From NCBI RefSeq assembly GCF_000499845.2, contig NC_023751.2, forward strand, positions 9,032,335 to 9,096,334: DNA of 64,000 nucleotides. The letters are read 5' to 3'. Source of the DNA: Phaseolus vulgaris. Taxonomy: Eukaryota; Streptophyta; Magnoliopsida; Fabales; Fabaceae. Position 1 is the stretch's first letter. The number at the start of each line of letters is the position of its first letter. A program made the position numbers and the translations under genes. Below the pieces are notes generated by a model. That model did no database searches and was not told the DNA's origin. It saw nothing but the letters and a program-made list of their open reading frames with translations. Positions 49,719 through 61,273 of this stretch are shown here, piece after piece.

Positions 49719-50321
49719 AAAGGAGTGAGGGAGAGGTGAAACATGTCGCATATCAGACAGAAGGTTTGAATGGATGCCCAGGTGTTGGAATGTAGTTGAG
49801 AGGTAGGTGGCAACGTTGAGCGCCCGAAGGACACCCATTGTGAAATCATCAAAGGGCAAGGCCAGATGTAGGTCGGAGAAAAGACAAGAATAAACAAAGA
49901 AGAAAGGACCCTCGAAGGTGAATCGACCCATACAGATGGTATCGGTCGGTCGACAATAGTCAATAGCCAAGATATCGTCATTGACATCCGACTTCAAAAT
50001 TATGTGTTTTTCTATAAAGAAAGAGATAAAGGGGTCATCCATATACACAAAGGTGAATTCGGTCACCCTAGGGTCTACCCAGACAAGCCTCGAATGATGG
50101 GACGACTCTTCGAGGAGATCTGATTGGTTGGCAACACCTTCCGGGTCATCAACCCTTACAGAAACCTCCACACGAGGCAACGTCTGAATTGTACCGACGG
50201 ATTAAGGCTCGGTCGTGGAGGAGCCCGGGGAAAAGGAAGACGAAGAAAGAGAGGAGGACGAGGAAGAATACGAAGAAAGAGAAGAGGACGGGGAAGAAGA
50301 CGAAGAATTGGAAGAAGACAT
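49719..50321 (-). pseudogene. Gypsy-type retroelement N-terminal ORF (putative transposase, gypsy type), interrupted
   Basis: The minus-strand frame starts at ATG 50321-50319 with a serine-rich run (MSSSNSSSSSPSSS). It meets an in-frame TAA about 40 codons on and then continues for ~150 codons. It contains LALPFDDFTMGVLRALNVA followed by TTFQHLGIHSN, close to the PLxxFxxxVLRxLNVAPSQLHPNSWAF pattern of the plant 'putative gypsy-type transposase' domain. The frame reaches the right target-duplication copy of the TRIM at 49714. Skipping the TRIM, it stays open for about a dozen codons beyond 49335, then stops. A TATA-like GGCTATAAATAATG on the minus strand (about 50443-50430) lies ~110 bp upstream of the ATG. 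Confidence 0.7.
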
Positions 50322-50880
50322 GACTAGACTAACCTCTCGGAGTGTAAGGAAAACAGCGTACCAGAACGAATAGGTTTTGGATGTCGAAGCAGGAAAGCAG
50401 TGACTTGGAATAGTGGGGGATCATTATTTATAGCCTTCAAGGAGAGAGGAAGATTGAACATCACTCTCATCTCAACGATTGGATCTTCCTCGATCCAATG
50501 GTTCACGTCAAATGTACCGATAGGACCCGCATGACCGAGACTCTGACTCGGCACCTGCTCCAAACCAACCGACATGACCAACAACAAGACTGATTAATGA
50601 TCCAACGTTTGTTAAACTCCTTTTATTAGGTCCATTAACGACATAGAGCCCACAATATTTATATAAATAAGCACAAATCCCAAAGAATCAGGTATGCAAT
50701 CATGTAATACTAAATACTGAGTGTCGAAGTTGACTTGAGCATCAGAGTGCTTTTTATAGATACCATCCGAAGTCGAAGCTAGTAAGAAGGAGAGGGAGAA
50801 TGAGAGCATATGAGTCCAACTCAGAAGAAGTAAAGCGCAGACCAACCAAGGAGTTGATGAATCATTATCTTGATTTTAAT
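50322..50880 (-). promoter_or_regulatory. 5' leader / LTR-like region of the gypsy-type element, minus strand
   Basis: This moderate-GC region lies upstream (minus sense) of the ORF start at 50321. It includes the TATA-like box near 50436. An LTR is expected here, but no matching second copy was found in the window. The 77- and 87-codon frames here lack motifs. Confidence 0.35.
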
Positions 50881-52640
50881 CCGTTTTAGAATAATTTCTA
50901 TCAAGAGATACAAAAATTTCACCACTCAACTTCGGTTTCTGCTCTGTAATTAATAATTAATTATTGATATAATTCACGATGCATGGCAATAACATCTTAG
51001 TACTTTTATACCTCTTTTCTCCTTTTGTCAATTTCTATTCCTAACGTGTAAAATTGGAAGAAGAAAAAAGCTGAATGATATTTCAACAAAAAGAATACAT
51101 TTGCTTTGGTGCTTATTAGAAATTTAAAAATTAAATAGAACCTTTTCTTAATAAAAAGAAGAAGAAGCCATGCACTGTTAATATAATGGAAGAACCGTAT
51201 CAGCTGCGTTACAAAATCACATAGGAAAACATAACGACAGTGACCATAACTATAATAGTACAGAAAAAACTGATTTTCATTGATTCTGAAAGAGAGCATT
51301 GAATCTTTTACCACACCAGAAGACAGTTTTCTGTATAAAGGATCTGCATGTGTTGCTTGTGGGGAATGTATATGTAACATCTACAAGATTAGGAAAGTAC
51401 TTTTTTTAGATGAACATGTACTCTCAGATTTTGCTGAAACGTTTTTTTTATATATAGATTTAACTATTCCTTAAATATTTTTTATTTATTTATTTATTAA
51501 TAAAAAGAACTAAAAAATTGAAAACTATTTATAAAATTTTAAATCATTAAATGAGGAACAGTATTAAAATACTATTTTGTATTTTTCAATCTCCTAATTT
51601 ATTTATTTTACAGTTTTATGATTTTAATATTTATCACATTTTAAATAATATGATTTTATTGTCTGAAACTAGAAACCGTTTTAAAATATATGTTTATTCT
51701 TTAAATTTTAAATGATTATAAAAGTTTTTAATAATTTAAACTAAATATTTTTTAATTCAAATTATTAAAACTGTTTTTTGTTAATTTCAAATACTAGGGA
51801 AATGATCAAATAAAAAAAATAGTTAAATTCATCTCTAGAATCACACGACTGTACTCCAACAAACCAAAAAAACAGCCTCTTGAGTAACTTTGTTAAAAAA
51901 TAGCATTTTCATGAACTGATTTATATCATTAACGATTTTGTCCAAGATTTAAATTGGTACATGTTTAGGTTTTTTTAAGGATTAATCTTGTGTTAAAATA
52001 AAGGAAAAAATATTGAAGAACTAAATTATTCCATATTTTAAATCCTGAACAACTATTTAATTTTATAGTAATGAGTGTTTAGTTTAGAATAAATAAAGAA
52101 GAAATGACAGAGAGTAAATAATTCATCATATTTTAAAAATTTATGAAGGATAATATGAAAATGGAGTCTCATAATTTTACTTTTCCAAAACCTCATTATC
52201 GCTCCGTTTGTTAGTAAAACACGTTCATGACACAAAACACACATCAGCCCCTGATCTTATTTTATCTCGATTTTTAATTATTATAAATAAATTCATTCAA
52301 AACAGCCTATAATGTATACTTATATATATATAACGCAAACTTTTTTAAGAGAGAAAAATCACTAAGCTTGATTATTAAATTTTTATTAATATATTTAATA
52401 AAACGTATTTTATATTCAATATTTCTATAAAATATAATTATGATTTTTTAAAAATAAAATATAGCAAAGTCATATTTATGCTATTGATATGATTAATTAT
52501 CAGCTCAAATATGTAAGGGAAAACTCACAAACGCACCTTAATTTTAGTGTCTAAGTAAATGGAATATTGAAAAAAGTACTGATAAATATGATAAATGATT
52601 TGACAAAAAAAATGACAGACATAAAATAAATAAAATAACT
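50881..52640. other. AT-rich spacer
   Basis: No gene is recognised. The 124-codon minus frame (51006-51380) is rich in F, Y and K and has no family resemblance. The rest is AT-rich. Confidence 0.5.
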
Positions 52641-52653
52641 AATGATATTATAT

Positions 52654-52945
52654 GTTGAATGTTGTAATATCATTCGGCATCCGACAAATCATGTTTCTCG
52701 ATATCGGTGATTGATCGGTTGAAGACACATTTAAAACATCTATAATAAATAGTAGTTAAGGTAGTTATGAAAATTTATTGAGAATTCGAGATATTTTCCA
52801 TCAAATTCAGATAACATTTTAAGAAATTAGGGAACCTTCTTATAAATAATTATATGATAAATTTGACCCATTATAACATATGACTCATGACTAAACACTA
52901 TAAATAAATCATCTTCAGATGTGTAAGGTACATTTTTAATTAGTT
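52654..52945 (+). repeat. LTR fragment, plus orientation
   Basis: The segment starts TGTTGAATGTTG. Toward its end it has CACTATAAATAAATCATC followed by GTGTAAGGTACATTTTT, an arrangement typical of the U3 TATA box and R start of legume LTRs. No primer-binding site follows. Instead it abuts sequence of opposite sense. Confidence 0.45.
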
Positions 52946-53800
52946 CTTGTTCCTGCTAGGGAGATGGGACCTAGAGAACTATTGAAGTCTTCTTCTCCTT
53001 CCTTCGGTCGGTCAGGTGACTGGGTAGTGAACTGGGGTTCTCTTCGCCCTCCTGCTTCTCCTTCGGCCCTCGGCCTCGGCTGAACACCGGATGGTGGGGG
53101 TACCTGCGAAGGCACTCCGACGCTCAAGTCAGTAAAGCGGGTGGTCAGCTCTCAGAGTGATAAATGACATACCTTACTCATTGGGATGCGTACTATTTAT
53201 ATTATTCTAGTGGGCCTACCTTGTTGGGCCCATTTATCGAGGTGGACACCTCTTAGGTTTGCATTACCTAATTCTTAATGATAGATTAACTTCACTGATC
53301 TTGGTTTGAGCGTTAACTGTAATAGGGGTCGGCCATCGGCCAAATCATCATGACATGGGTCGGCTATCGGCCATGTTCCAGTGGTCTCGGTCGTCTCGGC
53401 CAAGTCTTCTAAGGTCTCGGCCTCTCGGTCGTCTCGGCCTCCCGGCCAAGTCTTCTAAGGTCTCGGCCCCTCGGGCAAGTCTTCTAAGGTCTCGGCCCCT
53501 CGGCCGTCTCGGCCAAGCCTTCCAAGGTCTCGGCCTCTCGGCAAGGCCTTCTAAGGTCTCGGCCCCTCGGCCTCTCGGCCAAGTTTTCTCAGGTCTCGGC
53601 CTCTCGGCCAAGTTTTCTCAGGTCTCGGCCTCTCGGCCAAGTCTTCTCAGATCTCGGCCTCTTATGGCCGGTACACTTCTTAATATGCACTCTGTATATC
53701 AGTATTTACTTGATCGACGGAGTACCTTTAGCATGTAAATCCCGACCGAGCACCAATAAATTAAAGAAGGAGACTTAGAGTGAGGAGCAAGAGAGCGAGC
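52946..53800 (-). repeat. LTR-like sequence of a gypsy-type element, minus orientation, with minisatellite in U3
   Basis: On the minus strand AATATAAATAGTACGC (a TATA-like box near 53190) is followed by GACTTGAGCGTCGGAGTGCC and GCAGGTACCCCCACC. This block is characteristic of the R-U5 part of many dicot gypsy LTRs. The upstream (U3) side contains the 29-bp GC-rich array. The 63-, 87- and 127-codon frames here are products of this repeat, not genes. Confidence 0.5.
53350..53665. repeat. ~29-bp GC-rich minisatellite (TCTCGGCC words)
   Basis: About nine to ten units built from GGTCTCGGCC, CTCGGCCAAG and TCTTCTAA, with length variants of about 28-30 bp and some longer ones containing an extra CGTCTCGG. 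The array is strikingly GC-rich against its AT-rich neighbourhood. Confidence 0.85.
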
Positions 53801-54600
53801 GAACAACCGACACATCAACAATTGTACAACAAGTTATAAGTACTATCTAGGCTCACTTTGTTTATATAAGTACAATTGTATTGTTAGGAACTCAATGACC
53901 TTCGACTGATACCGAATGATATAAAAAGAATGTATTAACGATAAAAATGTATTAAACAATGTTAAATTGTATACTCAAACACTAGTAAAAGAAGAAAATC
54001 ACGACCAAAAAATCAATTGTTGAATAATAAAAGATAGTATTTGAACTCTCGTACAATAACAAATCTCATAGTTTATAATAAAACAAAATCAAAATTTCTA
54101 ATGTAATAGTGTTTACTAAAATATATATTAAAAAAAAGCAATTGATAATAGTAATGAGCCTAGATATGTAATGTGGTCCAGAAATAATTTACTGGAGAGT
54201 TGGATCTGACTTTCGAATACTATTTATAATGTTAGAACATATATATCAGTATAGTGATAAGGCCATGTATCATAATCAAAATGCAATAAATTTGACAGTT
54301 CCATGTGTATGTGTTTGGTCCAATTCCCATACTGCTTCCTGGGATATAACCAATGTATTTCCTAGAATCACATTATTTATGGAGTTAACTTTTAATACTT
54401 CAACTTTTAAACTTCACTCGAAAATTAAGGGTTTTTTAATTTCATTATTCTGAGTTTTGACCATTTCTTTTTCTTTTTTATTAGTCATACTTTTCAATTT
54501 TACAACTGAATTTGAATGTGCATTTAAGAAGTATGATATTTTTCAAATATTTAATAACTTTTCCATTGACAATTTTTCTTACTACTTTAGTTTGTGGTTT
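53801..54600. other. AT-rich spacer
   Basis: No gene is recognised. The 74- and 95-codon plus frames at 54229-54744 are F-rich chance frames that run into the inverted repeat. Confidence 0.5.
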
Positions 54601-54608
54601 TTTGACCA

Positions 54609-54852
54609 TGATGGTTTTTTTTTTTTTTACCAAAATGGGATCCATTTTAAAAAAATTACAAATCTAGGCAAGTCGTGCCAATCATATGCAGAAATCGTTT
54701 CAATTAGACACGACTTCTACCATGTCATACTGAAGTCGTGCTAACTTGGCACAACTTCTGCCCTGTCATACTGAAGTTGTGCCAAGTTGACATGACTTCT
54801 GCCTCGTCATATTGAAGTCGTGTCAAGTTGGCACGGCTTCTGCCACGTCATA

Positions 54853-54892
<40 letters not shown>

Positions 54893-55412
54893 TATTGTTT
54901 ATATATTGGATAGTAAGTTATGTAATGTTAAAAATTAATTTGATACATAATTTTCTAAGAGTGTTAGTTTTAAAGAACAAAAAATTGGATAATCGTGTAT
55001 GGATCATGTTTGACGGTAATGTAATACAATAACTTGATTATTTGATTAATTAAAAAATGAAGAAAATTGTTATTGAATTTGGAAATAAATAGATAAATGA
55101 AAAATTATTATATTTGGAAAATAAATAGAGAATTATTGTTGTGAATTTGCAAAATAAATAGCTTGAGAAGTAATGATTTTACAGAACACGTAATGATGAG
55201 AAGAAATTAATTTTTAACATTACATAACTTACTACTCAATATATAAACAATAAAATTAAAAATAAAATAAAAAATTATGACGTAGCAGAAGTCGTGCCAA
55301 GTTGACACGACTTCGGTATGACAGGGCAAAAGTCGTACCAAATTGACACGACTTGCCTAAATTTGTAAGTTTTTTTAAACGGACCCCATTTTTATAAAAA
55401 AAAAAAAAAATA
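54609..55412. mobile_element. Long inverted-repeat (fold-back) element
   Basis: The left arm (about 54609-54945) and right arm (about 55195-55412) are complementary. The left arm starts with a T run then AAAATGGGATCCATTTTAAA; the right arm ends AAACGGACCCCATTTTTAT and an A run. Both arms carry AAGTCGTGCCAAGTTG/ACACGACTTC words, with extra copies in the left arm. They also carry the TAACTTACTACTCAATATAT / ATATTGGATAGTAAGTTA pair. The spacer is about 250 bp. No coding frame is present. Confidence 0.8.
54660..54850. repeat. ~40-bp subrepeats in the left arm of the fold-back element
   Basis: Four copies alternate AAGTCGTG(C/T)CAA, TTGGCACGACTTCTGCC and (T/C)GTCATA(C/T)TG. The right arm has only about two, so the arms differ in length. 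Each copy is itself a partial palindrome (AAGTCGTG...CACGACTT). Confidence 0.75.
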
Positions 55413-55756
55413 ACCCACCATATAAGTCCCTTCCAATTACAAGTGAATAATACTATAAATTTAGTTTTTCTCGGTTTATTATAACTCCCATTATATTAAT
55501 TTATACTAATGATTATGTAATATAATATAAGGCAAATATATATTATTATACATGTACATGGTATATATTATGCAACATTGAAACATCACATTTTCTAAAA
55601 AATTATATTTATTGAGACTATAGAAAATAAAAACATTTATCTACATGTTATTATCCTATTACCTAGAATATTGTATTTTTTTATCAAAAAATTGAAAATC
55701 CTAATGTAACTTCACACAAAATATAAATGAATGAGAAAATTTAAAAAGAAAAATTA
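55413..55756. other. AT-rich spacer between the two repeat elements
   Basis: Nothing is recognised beyond A/T-rich sequence. It ends in a short TATATATA run that may be part of a target site. Confidence 0.5.
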
Positions 55757-55764
55757 TATATATA

Positions 55765-57937
55765 GGTGGGCAAAAAATCCAAATTACAAAATCCAATCCA
55801 TCCATATTAGTTTTAATCCATTTAAATGGATTTATCTTAAATCCAAATCCATATTTTTGGATTTTAAATCCAATCCATTTAATTGGATACGGATTAAATA
55901 TGGATTGGATACATTTTTGGATTATCCAAATTGCATTTTGCGTTGAGTTTTGACTTGGCCCGATCCAAGTTGAGCTAAGACAATTCAGGCCGATGTCGAG
56001 CAAAGCAGGCCTGAACCGATGTTGAGTCATTTGGGCATGGGTCGTTGTCGAGTGTCCGGGCCGAGGCCGATTTAGAGTTGAGTGGGCCAAGGCTGATATT
56101 GCGCCGAGCGGGCCCGGGTCGATAATGAGTCGAGCGAGCCTAGGCTGATCTTGAGTTGAGCGGGCTTGGGCCCGGGCCGATCTCGAGCGGCCTCGGGGCG
56201 TTGTCACGGACCCAGACTGATCTTGAGTCAAGCGGGTCCGGGCCGATGTTGAGTCGACCGGGCCCGGGCCAATTTCGATCAGAGCGGGCTCAAGCCGATG
56301 TCATTCCGAGTGGACACAGGCCGATGTTGAGTCATAGGGCCCAGGCTGATGTTGAGTCGTAAGGGCTCAGACCGATCTTGAGTCGTATGGGCCCGGGCTG
56401 ATCTCGAGTCGAACGAACCCAGACCAATCTTGAGTCGTGCGGGCCCGGGCTGATCTCGAGTCGTAGGGCCCGAGCCGATGTTGAGTCGTACGGGCCCGTG
56501 TCGATGTCCAGTCATACGGGCCTGGGCAGATCTCGGGTCATAGGGCCCAGGTCGATGTCAAGTCATACAGGCCCGGGCTGATGTCGAGTTGTACAAACCG
56601 GGTCGATGTAGAGTCGAACGGGAATGGGCCGACCTCGAGTCGTACGGGCCCGAGTCGATGTCGAGTCGTACGGGCCTGCGCCGATGTCGAGTCGTACGGG
56701 CCAGGCTGATGTCGAGTCGTACGGGCCCAGGCTGATGTCGAGTCGTACGGGCCCAGGCCGATGTCGAGTCGTACGGGCCTGGGCAGATCTCGGGTCATAC
56801 AGGCTCGGGTTGATGTCGAGTCGTACGGGTCCGGGCCGATGTCGAATCATACGGACCAGGCTGATCTTGAGTCATATGGGCCCGGGCCGATCTAGAGTCA
56901 TACGGGCCCGGGCCGATCTCGAGTTGTACGGGCCCAGGTCGATGTTAAGTCGTACGGGCCTGGGCCGATGTTAAGTCGTATGGGCTTGGGCCGATGTCGA
57001 GTCGTACGGGTCCGGGCCGATATTAAGTCGTACGGGCCAGAGTCAATGTCGAGTCGTACGGGCCCATGCCGATGTTAAGTCGTACAGGCCCGAGCCGATG
57101 TCGAGTCGTACGGGCCCGATCCGATGTTAAGTTGTTCGGGCCTGGGTTGATGTCGAGTCGTACGGGCCTGTGCCGATGTCGAGTCGTATGGGCCCGAGCC
57201 GATGTCGAGTCATACGAGCCCGAGTTGATGTCAAGTCGTATGGGTCCGGGCCGATGTCGAGTCGTACGGTGCCGGATTGATGTTGAGTCGTACGGGCCCG
57301 GACTGATGTTGAGTCGTACTGGCCCGGGCCGATGTTGGGTCGTACGACCCAGGTCGATGTCGAGTCGTACGGGCTCAGTCCGTTTTTAAGTTGTACGGAC
57401 CCGGGCTGATGTCGAGTTGTCTGGTCCCGGGCCTGATGTCTTGCCGTCTGGGCTTAGGCCGATGTCGAGCCAAGAGGGCTCGGTCGATGTCGAATCATCC
57501 AGGGTTGGTCGATGTCGAGTCGTCTGGGCCCGGGATGATGTCGAGTCGTCCAGGCCCGATTCGATGTTGAGTCGTCCGGGCTTAGGTCGATTTTTTGTCG
57601 TTTGGGCCCGGGCCGATGTCGATTCGTTCAATACCGGAGCGATGTCGAGTGGTCCGGGCCCGGGTCGATGTTGAACCGAGTTGGTCCGCGTCCAAGTTGA
57701 GTCGGATTAGGCCCAGTTCGAGCCAAGTTAGTTTGTGTCCATATTAAAATGGATTTAATGTATTTGACAAAGTGGATTTAATCTAATTAAGAAAGTGGAT
57801 TTAATCCACTTTAAATGGATTTAAGAAAAATCCAAATAAATTTGGTCTAGTTAAATGGATATGGATTTTAAATCCAATCCATTTATTTGGATTTGGATCT
57901 AGATTGGATTTTGAAAAATCCAATCCATGACCACCCC

Positions 57938-57938
<1 letters not shown>
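55765..57938. mobile_element. Non-autonomous transposon-like element (hAT-like ends) carrying a large minisatellite
   Basis: The left end GGTGGGCAAAAAATCC and the complement of the right end (GGGGTGGTCATGGATTGG) are similar to the GGGGTGGCA-type termini of hAT elements. The subterminal regions (55765-55950 and 57735-57930) share ATCCAATCCATTTA, TGGATTTTAAATCC and AATCCATTT words in mirrored order. TATATATA lies outside each end and could be an 8-bp target duplication. However, the site is in a (TA)n tract, so this is not diagnostic. No transposase is present; the whole interior is a 26-bp array. Confidence 0.6.
55975..57735. repeat. 26-bp CpG-rich minisatellite, about 67 units
   Basis: The unit is about GTCGTACGGGCCCGGG followed by CCGATGTCGA (26 bp). 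It runs with little length change from about 56640 to 57380 and is more eroded at both ends, where CG is often TG or CA. Each consensus unit has four CpG sites and the palindromes CGTACG and GGGCCCGGGC. Because 26 is not a multiple of three, long open frames of 26-codon period appear on both strands (for example at 56624-56974 and 56538-56798). They are side effects of the array, not genes. Confidence 0.95.
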
Positions 57939-57989
<51 letters not shown>

Positions 57990-58015
57990 ACATATACATA
58001 TACATATATATATAC

Positions 58016-58048
<33 letters not shown>

Positions 58049-58054
58049 ATAACA
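57939..58054. repeat. (TA)n/(CATATA)n microsatellite
   Basis: About 115 bp of TA repeats broken by ACATATA steps directly follow the transposon-like element. Frames rich in Y and I here are artefacts. Confidence 0.95.
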
Positions 58055-58199
58055 ATGCATATATCTCATTATCAATACATTATCGAACATGTATTCTCGA
58101 ACATTAATAATATAATTAATATAATATATAAATAATCATCACCACTAACTAAGTGTTTGTTGAGCAATATACAATTGAAGATTTTTTTTTTTCTTGAAC

Positions 58200-58640
58200 A
58201 ATTTCACACCACTTAAGCAATATGATTCCAAAGAGTATAATTTGGTCTATCTCTTCCTTGCTCAAACACTCCTTCACGCTTGAGCATCCATCACTTGAGC
58301 TTATTTATAACGCTTGAGCAATGAACCTATTGTGTCAGACACAACAAGTTTCAGAAGAATTAAATACATTATTTCACTAGTGCTCGAGTGACCATGCTAT
58401 CACTTGAGCAGAGTTACATAGTTGCATGGTCTCACATATTCTAGAAATCCATGCACCACCACTCAGATTTTCAGCACTTGAGCAACCATATTGTTGCTTG
58501 AGCATCATTTACTCTAAAGGAGAAAACATTATTTCATTCTCTCTCTCGGTCAAGCTTCAAGTCATTGTTTGAGTTATACATAAACGTTTGAGCATTTAGA
58601 TTAGCGCTTGGATGATAGTAAACTATACATATAATCACAT
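58200..58640. repeat. Cluster of CTTGAGC words
   Basis: Twelve or more variants of (G/A)CTTGAGCA occur in about 440 bp: ACGCTTGAGCAT, CACTTGAGCTT, ACGCTTGAGCAA, TGCTCGAGTGA, CACTTGAGCAG, CACTTGAGCAAC, TGCTTGAGCAT, CGTTTGAGCAT and others. They occur at irregular 20-60 bp spacing. The related cluster at 8340-8560 is in the opposite sense. Same dispersed repeat family, by inference. Confidence 0.65.
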
Positions 58641-61237
58641 CTCACCGCTTAAGTGTGACAACATATATCTTAAATGATATAATATATATTTTCTTTATTC
58701 TTATATTTATACCCTAATAATACATCATTCTTAGCACATATCAAATAGTTATCTCCAAAATTTACTTAAAATCCCCACAACAAAACATACTTAGGGATAT
58801 TCATTTTTCTAGTAAATACAATCATATTGTAGTTCACGTATATATTTCAATTCCTACTCGCCAATATATATTTCAATTCATTTAAACATATTTTAGGTTG
58901 CACTTAAGTTAAGTTTGTTCTTTTTCTTTAAATTTAAAAAATAATTTGCATTTTTATTTAAAAATGTTTACATACAAAACTAGGAGGATCTTTCTTTGCC
59001 GTTAAGTATTCTCCAAATTCTGTCTTCACATTTTTTGGATTGATATTCGCAGATGTCTTTATAAAAAATGGAGAATCTATCGGTAAAATATGTTCAAGTA
59101 AGTGTTTGATATTCAAAATGATAATTATTGAAAAAAGAAAATTAGGAACACTATTCATATTGAACCCAAATTATTTAGTTTTTTTAGATTAATAAAGATT
59201 GATTTGATTTTTTAATTAAATTTATTATGTTAATAAGATTGATTATATATCTCTCAACATCGAACTAGGTCTCATGTCTCAGCCTACCTCTCGACAATTT
59301 CTAGGACAAAAATGTTTATTTTAAGATTTCTATCCAAATATTTATATTTAATAGTGTCTAAATAAATAATTAAAAAATAATATGTAATTGAGTATTTCAT
59401 TAAAAACAAGCTTGAATAAGTTATTATGTAATCGTTAGCGATATAAGAAAAAAAATTAAAATTGATCTTTATTTTTCTTAATTTGAAGCAAATAGTTTGA
59501 ATATCCCTATTCAAATACTTTACCTGATATGTTGTCAATTTTTGTAAAAAAATAATACTGAATTAAGTATTTGATGCTAACGAATCTAAAATTGAATTAG
59601 ATATTATCATAATAGTTAGTCATACAAGTAAGAAATTTAATAATATTTGAAAAAAAAAAAGCTAAAAAATATATTTTTAAATTAGAGAAACTAAAATTTT
59701 AAATTGGAAGAAAAAAGTAATTTTACAGGCATATTTAAATATTTTTTATAAAACATTATAACGTTTAAAGAGAAAAAAAAAACGAAAAGTTATATAAAAT
59801 ATTTTGAAAAATAATTACATTTTTTAATAATAAGATATTAAATCTACACAATTATAATAAACAAAACATTAAAATAACTTGACAAATATATCTTGCCCAT
59901 TTTTTTTTTTCGGTGATAGTTGGGGTTAGTGTACTAATAACACGGATTTGTATCATAAATTATCTCGTGCTTTTAAACTTCTTCATTTTTTAATTTTTAA
60001 TCATGTAATCATTATATATATATACACGGAAGCTTCAACGCAAAGCAGGTTCTCCACCAAACTCAAAGGGCACATGGACGCATGAGAGAGTTGTTAGATA
60101 TTCCATGTCGTTATAATAATTTATTACATAAAAAAAATATATTTTTCCAAAACTAAATTTGGCTAAAATAATTTGTTTTTTTCCCTTATGTTTATAATAA
60201 TTCTGTTTTCGTTTTTTTATGTTTTAAACTTCCAATTTAGTTTTTTTTCTATGTTTATATTACCTAATTTAGTTTTATCTTTCCGCAACCTTAAAAATGA
60301 TAACATGAAAATGTGATGTGATCTTAGTGTGTCCACAAGTTGATGATCCACAACCTCTTTTCTGTTTTTAAAAAAATTTCAATATAGTTCTTCATAATTT
60401 AAATAATTTCAACTTGATTTTTCTTTTTTTTAGAATATTCAATTATATGTTATTTGAATTATTCTTATTCTTATTATTATTATTTAACTCAAGATATAGA
60501 CATTTGTAAATAATTTCAAAACTTACAAGAAAATATCAACATCCTTAAAACCTTTTCTCTAATGATTTTTTTATAAGTCCATAGAATGGTATATATTCCA
60601 CATTACCACAAAAGAATCTTTAAGGTTGTATTACTGATGAAAAATGTTTATAAATTAGTTATTTTTAAGTTGCTACTTCCATACAATTTCATATTTTGGT
60701 TTTCAATTGGAAGCATAAGTTGACATGTCACACTTCATTTCTATGACTGATACTACTTGTAATATTAAATAACAATTACATATAATTTGTACACAAGTTA
60801 CTATGATTTCGTGCATATATATAAAGTTCATAACACAAGAATATCTAGTGGACTGACCTATATAAATTCTACAATGTTGTTTCATACTTAAGCATTTGAA
60901 ATTTCAATTCGGATGTATCCAATTCCTTCAATAATTAATGCTGAACTAAAAATTTAATTATTCATGAGTAACTATCACAATATAAATCTACTATTCATTT
61001 TATAATTAACTTGTAAAATTCTTAATTATGAAGGTAGACATGACATAGGTTTGGCTATGATTTTTCATAAAAATAGGTTTGCATATTTCCTCACAGATAA
61101 GACTCAACCATAACTTACTTACCTCATAATATTTTTTAAGGTCTAACTTTTTCTAACAATCTGACTTCTTCAAATCCTATTTAAAAGCCTTTTTGTATTG
61201 TAGGGCCTTTTAAAAGGTTAATAACAAATTATATTAA

Positions 61238-61273
<36 letters not shown>

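Noticed and set aside
50124..50327. Arginine/glycine-rich 67-codon plus-strand frame
   Set aside because: It is the antisense of the serine-rich start of the gypsy-type ORF.
53348..53738. Repeat-rich 87- and 127-codon frames at 53.3-53.7 kb
   Set aside because: Products of the 29-bp GC-rich minisatellite within an LTR-like region.
56538..57674. Many long frames rich in R, S, T and G between 56.2 and 57.7 kb
   Set aside because: They follow the 26-bp tandem array with a 26-codon period on both strands and have no promoter or start context.
57801..58135. Y/I-rich frames at 57.8-58.1 kb
   Set aside because: They translate the (TA)n microsatellite.
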